NCBI GenBank assembly: GCA_029571985.1
Contig: JAKQVC010000046.1
Span: forward strand, 1 to 56,236
Length of the DNA stretch: 56,236 nt
Direction of reading: 5' to 3'
Origin: Bacteroidota bacterium
GTDB taxonomy: Bacteria; Bacteroidota; Bacteroidia; Chitinophagales; BACL12
Below are positions 27,155-36,214 of the stretch, piece after piece (the first letter of the stretch is position 1; every line of letters begins with the position of its first letter). The translations under genes and the position numbers were made by a program. The notes under the pieces were generated by a model, which saw nothing but the letters and a program-made list of their open reading frames with translations, did no database searches and was not told where the DNA came from.

Positions 27155-27856
27155 TTAGTTCAAAGCTGTTTCAGCGGCAGGTAATTCTGCCTTAATGGAA
27201 ACACCAAACCAGATTAAATCCTGGATCAGGTCATCCGGCATACCCGGATACACGATGCCCCAATCTTTTCTGTTAATATTAAATTTAGCAACAGCACTTG
27301 CGTCAGTTGGATTAACGGTCACTTTTGCCGGGAAGGTAATTCCTTTTGTTATGCCTTTGATAGTTAAGTTGGCAGAGATGGTTACGTTAGGGTCGGAAAC
27401 TGAATATTCATTTATTTCAGCCTGATCGCCACCGGTGGTAGCAGCGCCGTCAAACGCTTTAACACTGGTAATTTCAAGAGATGCTTCCGGGTATTTAGCC
27501 ACGTCGAAGAAATCAGGCGACTGTAAATGTCCGGTGAGTTTTGCATCTGCTTCGTTACCCATTAAGGTTTTGAGTGTAGGCATATCAATTACGAATTTAC
27601 CTCCTGTTAACTGACCGTCTTTTACCATCAGGTTACCAGATTTAATAGCTACTGTTCCGGGGTGGTAGGTTGACATTTTAGTGCCAATCCATTCCAGGCT
27701 GCTGGCCGCTGTGTTTACGTCAACAGAAGCAGAACCCTCTGTTAAGGTCACGGTTTGAGCATCGCCGGTTTCGGCTACATCACCCTTTGGGGCGTCTTTG
27801 CAGGCCGACACGAATAATAAGCCGGCTCCAAGCAGTGTGAAAAGCGTTGATTTCAT
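27155..27856 (-). CDS. YceI-family lipoprotein
   Basis: From ATG 27856 this is a 233-residue protein: signal MKSTLFTLLGAGLLFVSAC with a lipobox Cys19, an Asp/Glu/Thr-rich linker, then a YceI lipocalin-like domain (about 45-225). Hallmarks are SSLEWIGTKMSTYHPGTVAI, MPTLKTLMGNEADAKLTGHL and FDVAKYPEA, followed by GITKGITFPAKV. YceI proteins bind long isoprenoid or other hydrophobic molecules in the periplasm; the ligand here is unknown. The gene stands alone with its own terminator. The frame is open for 11 codons upstream, but the lipoprotein signal marks the real start. Confidence 0.9.
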   Translation of the reverse strand: MKSTLFTLLGAGLLFVSACKDAPKGDVAETGDAQTVTLTEGSASVDVNTAASSLEWIGTKMSTYHPGTVAIKSGNLMVKDGQLTGGKFVIDMPTLKTLMGNEADAKLTGHLQSPDFFDVAKYPEASLEITSVKAFDGAATTGGDQAEINEYSVSDPNVTISANLTIKGITKGITFPAKVTVNPTDASAVAKFNINRKDWGIVYPGMPDDLIQDLIWFGVSIKAELPAAETALN

Positions 27857-27990
27857 TTTTCTGATTTTATAAGTTGTATGTATATACATATAATTAGTTT
27901 AAACAGTTCACGAAATGTGCTGTTTTGATAAAAAAATTCGGAAAGGCCGGTTTAGCGCGGATTGCACGCCTGGTCAAACATCAAAAATTC

Positions 27991-27998
27991 TATATTTG
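27991..27998 (+). promoter_or_regulatory. Putative -7 element (TATATTTG) 4 nt before the DUF1295 gene
   Basis: TATATTTG is a full match to TAnnTTTG. The four bases AACT separate it from ATG 28003. Confidence 0.5.
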
Positions 27999-28002
27999 AA
28001 CT

Positions 28003-28776
28003 ATGGTAACAATGGTATTGATAAGTGCGGCTATTGCGGCTGCTTTTATGACCGGGGTTTGGTTGTATAGCCTTTGGAGGCGGGATATGAGTGTGGTGGA
28101 TGTTTTTTGGGGATTGGGCTTTATGGCGGTTGCCTACCACTGGTTTGTTCGCTTAGAGGAGCCGGCGCTCCGTCAGTTTGCTGTTGTATATCTGGTTAGT
28201 ATTTGGGGGTTGAGGCTTGCGGCGCACATTTTCATCCGCAGCATCGGAAAGCCGGAAGATCCGCGATATACCGCATTTAGAAACGATTGGGGAGAAAAAA
28301 CCTGGTGGTTGAGTTATTTTAAGGTGTTTTTATTGCAGGGAGGATTGATGCTGACGATTTCGCTGCCAGTTTTAGCGATAATGCATGATACATCAACCGA
28401 CTTTACAAGCATCAATGGGATAGGATTGATAGTTTGGTTTTTGGGATTTGCATTTGAAACAACCGCAGATTATCAGCTGTACACCTTTAAAAAGAACCCA
28501 GCCAATAAAGGTAAGGTGATGCAATCGGGGCTTTGGTACTATTCAAGACATCCGAATTATTTTGGTGAAGTATGTGTGTGGTGGGGTATATTTTTAATTA
28601 GTTTGGGGGCATCACCCTGGTATATCAGTATTATTGGTCCGATATTTATTACCTATTTATTATTGCGGGTCAGTGGTATTACCATGATGGAAAAAAGATA
28701 TGTCGGCAATGATGCTTATACTCTGTATAAGCAAAACACATCACCCTTTTTTCCCTGGTGGCCGAGGAAAAACTGA
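28003..28776 (+). CDS. DUF1295 (steroid 5-alpha-reductase-like) membrane protein
   Basis: A 257-residue integral membrane protein with about six or seven helices. VVDVFWGLGF near the N-terminus and GLWYYSRHPNYFGEVCVWW near residue 178-195 are the signatures of the DUF1295/steroid reductase-like family, whose SRHPNYFGE motif belongs to the NADPH/substrate site in better studied relatives (ICMT and steroid reductases). The substrate in bacteria is unknown. The cupin gene follows after 11 bp and may be co-transcribed. Confidence 0.87.
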   Translation: MVTMVLISAAIAAAFMTGVWLYSLWRRDMSVVDVFWGLGFMAVAYHWFVRLEEPALRQFAVVYLVSIWGLRLAAHIFIRSIGKPEDPRYTAFRNDWGEKTWWLSYFKVFLLQGGLMLTISLPVLAIMHDTSTDFTSINGIGLIVWFLGFAFETTADYQLYTFKKNPANKGKVMQSGLWYYSRHPNYFGEVCVWWGIFLISLGASPWYISIIGPIFITYLLLRVSGITMMEKRYVGNDAYTLYKQNTSPFFPWWPRKN

Positions 28777-28787
28777 AATAAGCAAGT

Positions 28788-29321
28788 TTGGAAAAACACA
28801 CCAACATTTTTCAACCTATACAATTGGGCATGGAAACTTTCCATCCGATTTCTGCAGATGCAGATGCGTTTGTCATGGATTGGGAATTAGCTAAAGGCGG
28901 TTCAGTGCCGGCGCATTTTCATGCACACATGTCAGAACATTTTTCTGTAACGGAGGGCGAGGCTGAATTTATAGTGAAGGGAGAAAAAATTGTAAAGCGC
29001 GCAGGAGAGGAGTTGTTTGTACCGCTAGGAGATGTGGACGGCATTTGCAACAAATCAATGCATCCTGTGCGGATGCGCGTAACCTATTCGCCCGCTTCAG
29101 ACACCAGGCGAATGTTTGAAATTATTGTGGCGCTAACTGCAGAAGCACCCCGCAGCGCCATGAATATGGTAAAATATTTTTATGTTGCACCACGTATTGG
29201 TCTTAAGCCCTTTAGCACACCAAGCCCAGCCTTTATAAATGGTTTATTAAATGGCATTGCTTCTTTTATGGGATTTGTGGGTGGGTGGAAAAAGTATGTG
29301 CGCACATTTGGCAATACTTAA
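28788..29321 (+). CDS. Cupin-domain protein
   Basis: A 177-residue protein without a signal peptide. The first cupin motif is clear: GGSVPAHFHAHMSEHFSVTEG, with three histidines and a Glu that can bind a metal. The second motif (GEELFVPLGDVDGICN) keeps the Pro-x-Gly but lacks the usual His. The C-terminal 60 residues contain a hydrophobic stretch and may touch the membrane. The listed start is a TTG 11 bp after the DUF1295 stop; ATG 28830 (residue 15) is an alternative that still leaves the cupin intact. Cupins of this size act as small-molecule enzymes or sensors; the role here is unknown. Confidence 0.75.
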   Translation: MEKHTNIFQPIQLGMETFHPISADADAFVMDWELAKGGSVPAHFHAHMSEHFSVTEGEAEFIVKGEKIVKRAGEELFVPLGDVDGICNKSMHPVRMRVTYSPASDTRRMFEIIVALTAEAPRSAMNMVKYFYVAPRIGLKPFSTPSPAFINGLLNGIASFMGFVGGWKKYVRTFGNT

Positions 29322-29496
29322 CCAAACTAAAATGCGTTTACTCTATCGAACAGATAATATTACCTTAACGCGCATAGTACAAAGCCTGAAAAAGCCTGTT
29401 TGAATGTAAATAAAAAGTACTTGTGCTGCCGGGTATAGTCTTAGTGCAAAATACTTATATGACACATACAATAGTGAGCAGGTTTAACCATTTATC

Positions 29497-30633
29497 ATGA
29501 TACCTAACAGGGTGCATAATCGATATATCGTTTTATTGTCCCTTGTGGTACAAACGATTATGGTATATGCTCAGGATTGCTATCCTCTAGATGCCATTTA
29601 CAGGCCTGAGGAACATACATTAGACCGTGTTTATTACGCACAAATTAAAGACGTTTTATCAAGTGATTCGGGTTATGTGTTGTGGTTGGATACCTCTGCG
29701 TATCAAACAGTTAAAGAGGTATATACAACATCTAAAAAAACATGTATCGTTAATACCGCAGGCGATACGGTCATCTTTATTTCAGAAAGCGGTGACACCA
29801 TCATACAAAGCGAAATACGTGCGATTCAGACCTTAGCATCGTCTGATGCCATATGCTTGTTCGCAATAGATTATCATAAACGCAGGCTCACAAGAAATTT
29901 ACTGATTGTGCAGGATTCCGTAGCCGGTATGCAAACCCTGACCGTGCCAGAAGGATACTTTGTCGGCAAAAATGATACGTCATTATTTTTTGTAAGTAAG
30001 CGTTTCAAATGGAACAAAAAATGGTATCCCGAAGGCACTCTGTTTTATATCAACACATCAGGTATACACGTGATGGATAATCCCGAACTGACACAATTAA
30101 TTTCTTCCGGCCCGATATATCCTATGCATTATTATGCCGCGCCTTATTTTGTGCAGTACACTGGCTATACAACAGAAACATTTCAATGTAATACACTCGA
30201 CAGGTCGCGTTATTTAATCTGGTATAAGCAGCAGGTTGTGGATACCATTCAGGTCTTGAATAATTACACAACGCCGCTATCTGTAAACATAACTGGTGAT
30301 ACACTGCGATTAATGTACTACGCTTATACAGAGGATGGCCTGAATACCCACGGATTTGAGCGCGTATATGTTTCTGGTAATCAGGTGTATAATTGGGACC
30401 ACAATCGTTTGAAAGAGCCCATCAAAGGCTTCTCCTTTTATACGAGGGTTGGTAAATACGTCGTAATACGTTATACCCGGTTTATTCCTTTCCTACAAGA
30501 TGAAATAACGTATACAAGTGAAAACGGGATAACGCTTAGCGCACGTGGATATATGCCCGTTTTTTTGCTGTATCAAATCGACACCCAGGCGTTTTTGGGA
30601 TATCCCCGATTACAAGTGGACGAGAATCCCTAA
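29497..30633 (+). CDS. Secreted protein of unknown function
   Basis: A 378-residue protein with a signal peptide (about 1-25, ending VYAQ) and a mature sequence rich in Tyr, Thr and Asp. I see no catalytic motif, no lipobox and no T9SS sorting domain, so it probably stays in the periplasm or outer membrane. Repeating short beta patterns such as GDTVIFISESGDTIIQSE suggest a beta-propeller or beta-sandwich fold. It lies in front of the potassium-related genes but is separated from the sensor kinase start by 88 bp that contain a possible promoter, so it need not belong to that unit. Confidence 0.6.
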   Translation: MIPNRVHNRYIVLLSLVVQTIMVYAQDCYPLDAIYRPEEHTLDRVYYAQIKDVLSSDSGYVLWLDTSAYQTVKEVYTTSKKTCIVNTAGDTVIFISESGDTIIQSEIRAIQTLASSDAICLFAIDYHKRRLTRNLLIVQDSVAGMQTLTVPEGYFVGKNDTSLFFVSKRFKWNKKWYPEGTLFYINTSGIHVMDNPELTQLISSGPIYPMHYYAAPYFVQYTGYTTETFQCNTLDRSRYLIWYKQQVVDTIQVLNNYTTPLSVNITGDTLRLMYYAYTEDGLNTHGFERVYVSGNQVYNWDHNRLKEPIKGFSFYTRVGKYVVIRYTRFIPFLQDEITYTSENGITLSARGYMPVFLLYQIDTQAFLGYPRLQVDENP

Positions 30634-30721
30634 TCTTTAGTTGTTGGCCTCCCGGAAAGACCTCATCCGGTATATTGTACAACTTAATCTTTCTGTCACT
30701 ACTTTTACATACGTAATAGTC

Positions 30722-31798
30722 ATGGCATTTACTTCTATCAGAAAGAGACCCCTTAGCACGCAGATACTCATCAGCATGAGTGTTGTTACGGGCGTAAGTG
30801 TTGGCGCGTTCTTCCTGAAAGATGTGTTCGGATATCGTGAAATTGCGTTGATGTTATTAATGGCGGTTTCCATAATTGCCATGACTTTCGAAATTATCCC
30901 GGTGCTTATTTCTGCAGTGGCAAGTGCGTTGATTTGGAATTTCTTCTTTATTCCTCCCTTATTCACCTTTCATATTAACAACACAGAGGATACACTTTTA
31001 TTTTCTTTATATTTTCTGATTGCCTTAGTGAACGGCGTATTATCCACAAAAATCAGAGAAGCAGAAAAAAAAATGCGCGAAAAAGAAGAGAAGGCGCAAA
31101 GCGTTAAATTGTACGACACGCTGTTTAATTCATTATCTCATGAATTGCGCACACCGATATCTACCATTATTGGTTCTGTTGATGCATTGCAGGAAGAAAA
31201 GAGCAAACTATCAGAACAACAACAAGACATGTTATTATCAGAAATTGCTGAAGCAGGAGAACGATTAAACCGACAGGTTGGCAATTTACTCAACATGAGC
31301 AGACTAGAAAGTGGCATGCTGCAACCCAAACCTGATTGGTGTGATCCGGAGGAATTATTTAAACAGGTAACAGACAAATTGCCACCACACACACAAACCA
31401 TACACAGCCATCTTCCTGATCCGGCGCCATTAATTAAGATGGACAGCGGACTGGTAGAACATATTTTAGTCAACCTATTACACAACGCCATATTATATAC
31501 ACCTGATGCCACCCATATTCACCTGACACTGGAAACAGAAACAACAAGTTGTACATTTATTGTGGAGGATGATGGTCCCGGGTTTCCGGAAAATGAAATG
31601 GCGTTAGTTTTCGAAAAATTCCACCGACTGCCGCATTCAAAAGCAGGTGGGAGCGGATTGGGTTTATCGATTGTAAAAGGATATGTGGAGGCTATGCGCG
31701 GAACGGTGAATCTGGAGAATCGATTGTCGGGAGGCGCACGTTTTGTAATCACCATTCCGGTTGAAATATCATACATGAACCAATTGCAGCATGAATAA
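30722..31798 (+). CDS. KdpD-like sensor histidine kinase lacking the N-terminal KdpD/Usp part
   Basis: From ATG 30722 this is a 358-residue inner-membrane kinase. Residues about 10-110 form four helices of the DUF4118 type (KdpD membrane domain). A coiled linker is followed by HisKA with His140 in NSLSHELRTPIS and a HATPase domain with NLLHNAILY, DDGPGF and GGSGLGLSIVKGY. Full KdpD has an extra N-terminal cytoplasmic KdpD and Usp-like region of several hundred residues; here it is absent and is not encoded next door. The open frame extends upstream to a TTG at 30641, but those residues do not look conserved and a TACTTTTA promoter-like element (30700-30707) lies within. It overlaps the regulator gene by 8 bp. 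Confidence 0.85.
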   Translation: MAFTSIRKRPLSTQILISMSVVTGVSVGAFFLKDVFGYREIALMLLMAVSIIAMTFEIIPVLISAVASALIWNFFFIPPLFTFHINNTEDTLLFSLYFLIALVNGVLSTKIREAEKKMREKEEKAQSVKLYDTLFNSLSHELRTPISTIIGSVDALQEEKSKLSEQQQDMLLSEIAEAGERLNRQVGNLLNMSRLESGMLQPKPDWCDPEELFKQVTDKLPPHTQTIHSHLPDPAPLIKMDSGLVEHILVNLLHNAILYTPDATHIHLTLETETTSCTFIVEDDGPGFPENEMALVFEKFHRLPHSKAGGSGLGLSIVKGYVEAMRGTVNLENRLSGGARFVITIPVEISYMNQLQHE

Positions 31799-32468
31799 GG
31801 GAGAGATATTGGTTATAGATGACGAACCGCAAATTCGTAAACTGCTGGAGATAACCCTGAGCAGCAATGAATATGTGGTGTGGCAGGCTGAAAATGCACA
31901 ACAAGGGTTGATTATGGCGGCCAATCATCCACCGGATTTAATTTTATTGGATATTGCCTTGCCGGATAGAAGCGGACATGAAGTATTGCGTGAATTGCGC
32001 GCATGGTATAATAAAGCGATAATTATTTTATCTGTTCAAAACAGCGAAGCAGATATTGTGGCGGCATTAGATAATGGGGCCTCTGACTATTTAACCAAGC
32101 CATTCAGAAATGCAGAATTGCTGGCGCGAATCCGGTCTGCGATTAGAAGAAATATTCCGGAAAATGCGCAAACGGTTATTGAAACCGGAAGTTTGCAGGT
32201 TGATTTAGTAGCCAGGGTGGTCAGAAAGCAGGAGGTCGTTTTACGATTAACCAATACTGAATTCAATTTGATGGCGCTCTTTGCTCAAAATATTGGCCGT
32301 GTGCTTACCCATCAGTATGTGCTAAAAGAAATCTGGGGTGTTGGCTATCAGCAGGAAACCCAGTATCTGCGGGTGTTTGTACGGGCATTACGCAAAAAAA
32401 TAGAGGACGATGCCAATAATCCGCAGCATATTATAACGGAAAGCGGCGTGGGCTATCGTTTTGCCTAA
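31791..32468 (+). CDS. KdpE-like OmpR-family response regulator
   Basis: A 225-residue regulator: receiver domain (about 1-118) with DD at 10-11, phospho-acceptor Asp54 in LILLDIALPD and the conserved Lys in LTKPF, followed by a winged-helix Trans_reg_C DNA-binding domain (about 130-225) ending in ITESGVGYRFA. The best match in style is KdpE. Its ATG overlaps the kinase stop by 8 bp, so the two are translated together. The Kup potassium transporter gene follows after 98 bp, which makes Kup expression the natural target; this is inferred from position. Confidence 0.88.
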   Translation: MNKGEILVIDDEPQIRKLLEITLSSNEYVVWQAENAQQGLIMAANHPPDLILLDIALPDRSGHEVLRELRAWYNKAIIILSVQNSEADIVAALDNGASDYLTKPFRNAELLARIRSAIRRNIPENAQTVIETGSLQVDLVARVVRKQEVVLRLTNTEFNLMALFAQNIGRVLTHQYVLKEIWGVGYQQETQYLRVFVRALRKKIEDDANNPQHIITESGVGYRFA

Positions 32469-32566
32469 GGAAAGCCCGTTTTTATATTTTCTTTATATCC
32501 CCCTCTATATCATTTACAATTTCCAAATGCGGTAGTGTTGAACTTTGCTTTATAAGTTGACGCTAC

Positions 32567-34528
32567 ATGAGTAAAGCATTACACAGTGCAAAAGACCGCA
32601 TTACGGCGGCATCCTTATTAATCGCATTAGGTATTATTTATGGTGATATTGGTACTAGTCCGCTGTACGTATTAAAAGCCATAATAGGAGAGAGGCCGAT
32701 TGACACCGTGCTGGTTTATGGAGGCATTTCCTGTGTTTTCTGGACCATTACCTTTCAAACTACATTTAAATATATCTACCTGACCTTAAAAGCGGATAAC
32801 CGCGGTGAAGGCGGTATTTTTTCTTTATATGCTTTGGTGAGGCGCTACAGTAAAGTTTTAGTAATTCCTACCATTATCGGCGCGTCCATGTTGCTGGCAG
32901 ATGGTATCATTACACCACCTATTTCTGTAGCATCAGCTGTAGAGGGTTTGGCAAATATTCCGGCATTGGCACACATACAAACCGTTCCGATTGTTATTGC
33001 GATTTTATCGGGATTATTCTTTTTTCAGCGATATGGTACAAATAAAGTGGGTTTTGCATTTGGTCCCATGATGTTGGTTTGGTTTTCGATGTTAGCCATT
33101 TTGGGTATTGTGCAAATCGTTCAGCACCCAACTATTATTCATGCGTTGAACCCGGTTTATGCGTATCATTTTTTGCATGACTATCCTTCCGGATTTATTT
33201 TGTTAGGTGCGGTATTTTTAGCTACAACAGGAGCTGAAGCATTATATTCAGACTTAGGACACTGCGGAAGGAAGAACATCAGAACAACCTGGATGTTTGT
33301 AAAAACATGTTTGATCTTAAACTACATGGGACAAGCTGCCTGGACCATGCAACAGGGCGAAGGAAGTATTTTACAGGGCAGTAATCCATTTTATGCTATC
33401 ATGCCACAATGGTTTTTATTGCCGGGTATATTAATCGCAACCAGTGCAGCCATTATTGCGTCGCAGGCGCTTATCAGCGGTAGTTATACCCTCATTAACG
33501 AGGCTATGAACCTTAACTTCTGGCCACGGGTTCAGGTGCGACAACCATCTGAAACCAAAGGACAGATATATATACCGAGTGTAAATATTATGCTGTGGGC
33601 GGGTTGTGTACTTATTGTGTTATATTTTCAGAATTCAGCCAGTATGGAAGCTGCTTATGGATTAGCCATTACGCTTACCATGATGATGACAACCTATTTA
33701 TTATCTTTTTTCCTTTGGTATAAACTTAAATGGCCAAAAATGCTGGTGGTATTTGTGCTATGCATTTTTGCTACCATTGAAATCACCTTTTTTGTTGCCA
33801 ATATTCACAAATTTCCGGAGGGCGGTTTCATCACCATTATTATTTCCACAGTTTACTTCTTTATCATGTATACTGTTTATAATGGCAGAAAAATCAGTAA
33901 CCGATTCACCCGATTTACCGATTTGGGCCGACATGTGCAGGCCATACAGGAACTCAGTATTGACGACAGTATTCCAAAATTCAGCACGCACTTAATTTAT
34001 TTAACGAAAGCGAATCTGAGACATGAAGTTGAAGAAAAAATTATCAGAAGTATTTTCAGCAAGCGCCCAAAAAGAGCTGATGTATATTGGTTCTTACATA
34101 TCGACCGAACAAACGAGCCTTATACTTTACACTACGATGTTACGGAGCTGGTAGAAGATAAAGTGATTAAGGTGACAATTCATGTAGGCTTCCGCATTCA
34201 ACCGCGAACAGAATTGTACTTTAAAAAAATCGTGCAGGAGCTTATCCAAAACCAGGAGCTCAATTTACATATGCGTCCTGACGGCAGCACAAAATATAAT
34301 GCAGAGCCTGATTTCAAATTTGTGGTTATTGAAAAGTTCCTTTCAGTAGAAAATGAATTTACCTTGAAAGAAGGAATCGTATTAAATACCTATTTCTTAT
34401 TGAAAAAATACAGTCTCAGCGATGAGCGTGCATTTGGCCTGGATAAAAGCGATGTGGAGATTGAGTATGTGCCATTGATTTATCAACCGGTAGCCAATGT
34501 TGAATTAAAACGGTTTAAAAGAATATAG
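32567..34528 (+). CDS. kup: Kup-family low-affinity potassium transporter
   Basis: A 653-residue inner-membrane protein of the KUP/HAK/KT family, which moves K+ into the cell with protons. The N-terminal signature GIIYGDIGTSPLYV is intact, and YLTLKADNRGEGGIFSLYAL follows. About twelve helices (15-440) precede a cytoplasmic C-terminal domain (about 450-653), the normal length for the family. It lies 98 bp after a KdpDE-like pair and 16 bp before a small unknown gene, then an outer-membrane barrel. This suggests a potassium uptake module controlled by the kinase pair. Confidence 0.96.
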   Translation: MSKALHSAKDRITAASLLIALGIIYGDIGTSPLYVLKAIIGERPIDTVLVYGGISCVFWTITFQTTFKYIYLTLKADNRGEGGIFSLYALVRRYSKVLVIPTIIGASMLLADGIITPPISVASAVEGLANIPALAHIQTVPIVIAILSGLFFFQRYGTNKVGFAFGPMMLVWFSMLAILGIVQIVQHPTIIHALNPVYAYHFLHDYPSGFILLGAVFLATTGAEALYSDLGHCGRKNIRTTWMFVKTCLILNYMGQAAWTMQQGEGSILQGSNPFYAIMPQWFLLPGILIATSAAIIASQALISGSYTLINEAMNLNFWPRVQVRQPSETKGQIYIPSVNIMLWAGCVLIVLYFQNSASMEAAYGLAITLTMMMTTYLLSFFLWYKLKWPKMLVVFVLCIFATIEITFFVANIHKFPEGGFITIIISTVYFFIMYTVYNGRKISNRFTRFTDLGRHVQAIQELSIDDSIPKFSTHLIYLTKANLRHEVEEKIIRSIFSKRPKRADVYWFLHIDRTNEPYTLHYDVTELVEDKVIKVTIHVGFRIQPRTELYFKKIVQELIQNQELNLHMRPDGSTKYNAEPDFKFVVIEKFLSVENEFTLKEGIVLNTYFLLKKYSLSDERAFGLDKSDVEIEYVPLIYQPVANVELKRFKRI

Positions 34529-34544
34529 TAATAGCCAAACACCA

Positions 34545-34829
34545 ATGGACAGCTCACGTCAAATTTACGAGCTACAGAAAGGCAATAGATTTCGTTCCGC
34601 AACCTTTTATCTAACCGATGGACGTATTGTGGAAGGGGTAATTGTTGCCTATTGTTTAGGGGAGGTTGATGCCGGAGAAACTTATATCGTCATGTGGCAT
34701 ATTGTTCCTGAAGAAATAGCACAAAACGGTGGATGGGATTTTTTGGGGTTTATGGAAGGAGATATGATTTATCATTATCATGTTGATAAAGTGGTGTTTG
34801 AGGATGGCACGACTATTTACAATCAATAA
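34545..34829 (+). CDS. Small protein of unknown function in the potassium gene cluster
   Basis: A 94-residue soluble protein with no signal peptide. It has a beta-rich start (SATFYLTDGRIVEGVIVAY) and an acidic, aromatic C-terminal half (WDFLGFMEGDMIYHYHVDK). I do not recognise a family. It begins 16 bp after kup and ends 8 bp before the porin-like gene, all on the same strand, so it is almost certainly co-transcribed. The length, close spacing and coherent codon pattern support a real gene. Confidence 0.65.
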   Translation: MDSSRQIYELQKGNRFRSATFYLTDGRIVEGVIVAYCLGEVDAGETYIVMWHIVPEEIAQNGGWDFLGFMEGDMIYHYHVDKVVFEDGTTIYNQ

Positions 34830-34837
34830 TACAACCA

Positions 34838-36187
34838 ATGCAAGTTTTACTTTTATCGATGTTATTGTTGCCGTTTGATGGGCCTGCAGACAGCTTAAAA
34901 TTACAGACAGCCGGCATTACTGAGGCATCACATTCGCTGCCGGAAGGAGAGCCTTTTGCCTGGGGAGATTTTTCTTGGGTGCAGGGCAACAACAGACAGT
35001 TGAAACCCCTACTGACATCAAAATATGTTACGGGTGGGTTTACAATAGATGGTAATTATAATTGCAATTTTAATCACCCTATAGACCACACCAATAGTGG
35101 GAGCACAGCAACCTTCAGAAGCGATGAGTTTAATCTATCTTATATCGAAGCGGGTATAGAAGTGAATGAACCCGAATCAGGTGCAAGGGGTAAGTTGATG
35201 TTACAATTTGGCACCAGGTCAACCGGTATTCCAAGAAATGATGTAACGCCTTTGCGCGGGCAATTTCAGTTGGATAATGCACTCCGCTATGTGACGGAAG
35301 GATATGCCGGTATACATCTGAATAAAATGCATGGCATTAATATCGATTTCGGAATTTTTAAATCTTATGTCGGGTTGTTATCATATAACAATTTTGAAAA
35401 CTGGAATTATCAACCCTCATTTACCAGCGATAATACACCTTGGTTTTTTACAGGGTCGCGGGTGCAGCTATTTCCTACTGACAGATTGAAAGTGGAATTT
35501 TGGTTAATTAATGGCTGGCAAAGCTATGGCATGTTTAATGAATTACCAGGCACAGGCGTACAGCTCCAGTGGCGACCAACAGAAAATGTGTCCGTTTTAT
35601 CAAGCGCCTATATTGGATTTGATACGCCAAATAATTCTGAAAGAATGCGGTTACATTCTGATAATAGTTTAGTTATGCGCTATTACAAAAGGCCGCATGT
35701 TAAAGGTATTTCCCAAGCTGCATTTTCTGTAACAGCAGATCTTGGATTTGAACAAGGTGGAGGTGTTGTTGCATTTGGTGGAGATAAGGATACACCGGAA
35801 CAACATTTTATCAGCTGGATGGTATACCATCGTTTATGGTTTGGCGACAGGCAGCAATGGGCTTCAACTATCGGTGGTGGTTATATTAATAATCCGGGTA
35901 GATATTTGGCGTTATTACCGCCGGGAAATGCAGTACTCACACAAAACCCGGGCGATTTATTTGAAGGTTGGGATGCTTCAGCAAATGTGCAATATATGCC
36001 GAATGATTTTATGACTTTCGGAATAGAGTTTGTTACCCGTCACACATCTGTACCGTATTTCTCAGGCCCCGATGGCGTAACTTCTCCGAATGGTTGGCAA
36101 GCACCAATTGGAAATCCGGATGGGTTTATTGCTGACTTAGTACAAGATGAAAATCGGATTATCTTTTCAGTAATATTTCGATTTTAA
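34838..36187 (+). CDS. Outer-membrane beta-barrel porin (OmpL/Bbp2-like)
   Basis: A 449-residue protein with an N-terminal hydrophobic signal (MQVLLLSMLLLPFDGPA). The mature chain consists of alternating strands (GKLMLQFGTRS, HGINIDFGIFKSYVGLLSYN, LKVEFWLINGWQSYGMFNE) and ends in NRIIFSVIFRF, with a terminal Phe as in outer-membrane barrels. It resembles the putative porin family Bbp2/OmpL-like that, as I recall, accompanies kdp operons in Bacteroidota. Here it follows kup and the 94-residue gene, so a role in letting K+ through the outer membrane is plausible but unproven. Confidence 0.78.
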   Translation: MQVLLLSMLLLPFDGPADSLKLQTAGITEASHSLPEGEPFAWGDFSWVQGNNRQLKPLLTSKYVTGGFTIDGNYNCNFNHPIDHTNSGSTATFRSDEFNLSYIEAGIEVNEPESGARGKLMLQFGTRSTGIPRNDVTPLRGQFQLDNALRYVTEGYAGIHLNKMHGINIDFGIFKSYVGLLSYNNFENWNYQPSFTSDNTPWFFTGSRVQLFPTDRLKVEFWLINGWQSYGMFNELPGTGVQLQWRPTENVSVLSSAYIGFDTPNNSERMRLHSDNSLVMRYYKRPHVKGISQAAFSVTADLGFEQGGGVVAFGGDKDTPEQHFISWMVYHRLWFGDRQQWASTIGGGYINNPGRYLALLPPGNAVLTQNPGDLFEGWDASANVQYMPNDFMTFGIEFVTRHTSVPYFSGPDGVTSPNGWQAPIGNPDGFIADLVQDENRIIFSVIFRF

Positions 36188-36214
36188 TCAGCTGATACAA
36201 GTCGCCGAAATGAA

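Noticed and set aside
30641-30721. 27-codon N-terminal extension of the KdpD-like kinase from a TTG
   Set aside because: It lacks conserved character and contains a promoter-like TACTTTTA; ATG 30722 gives a typical membrane-domain start.
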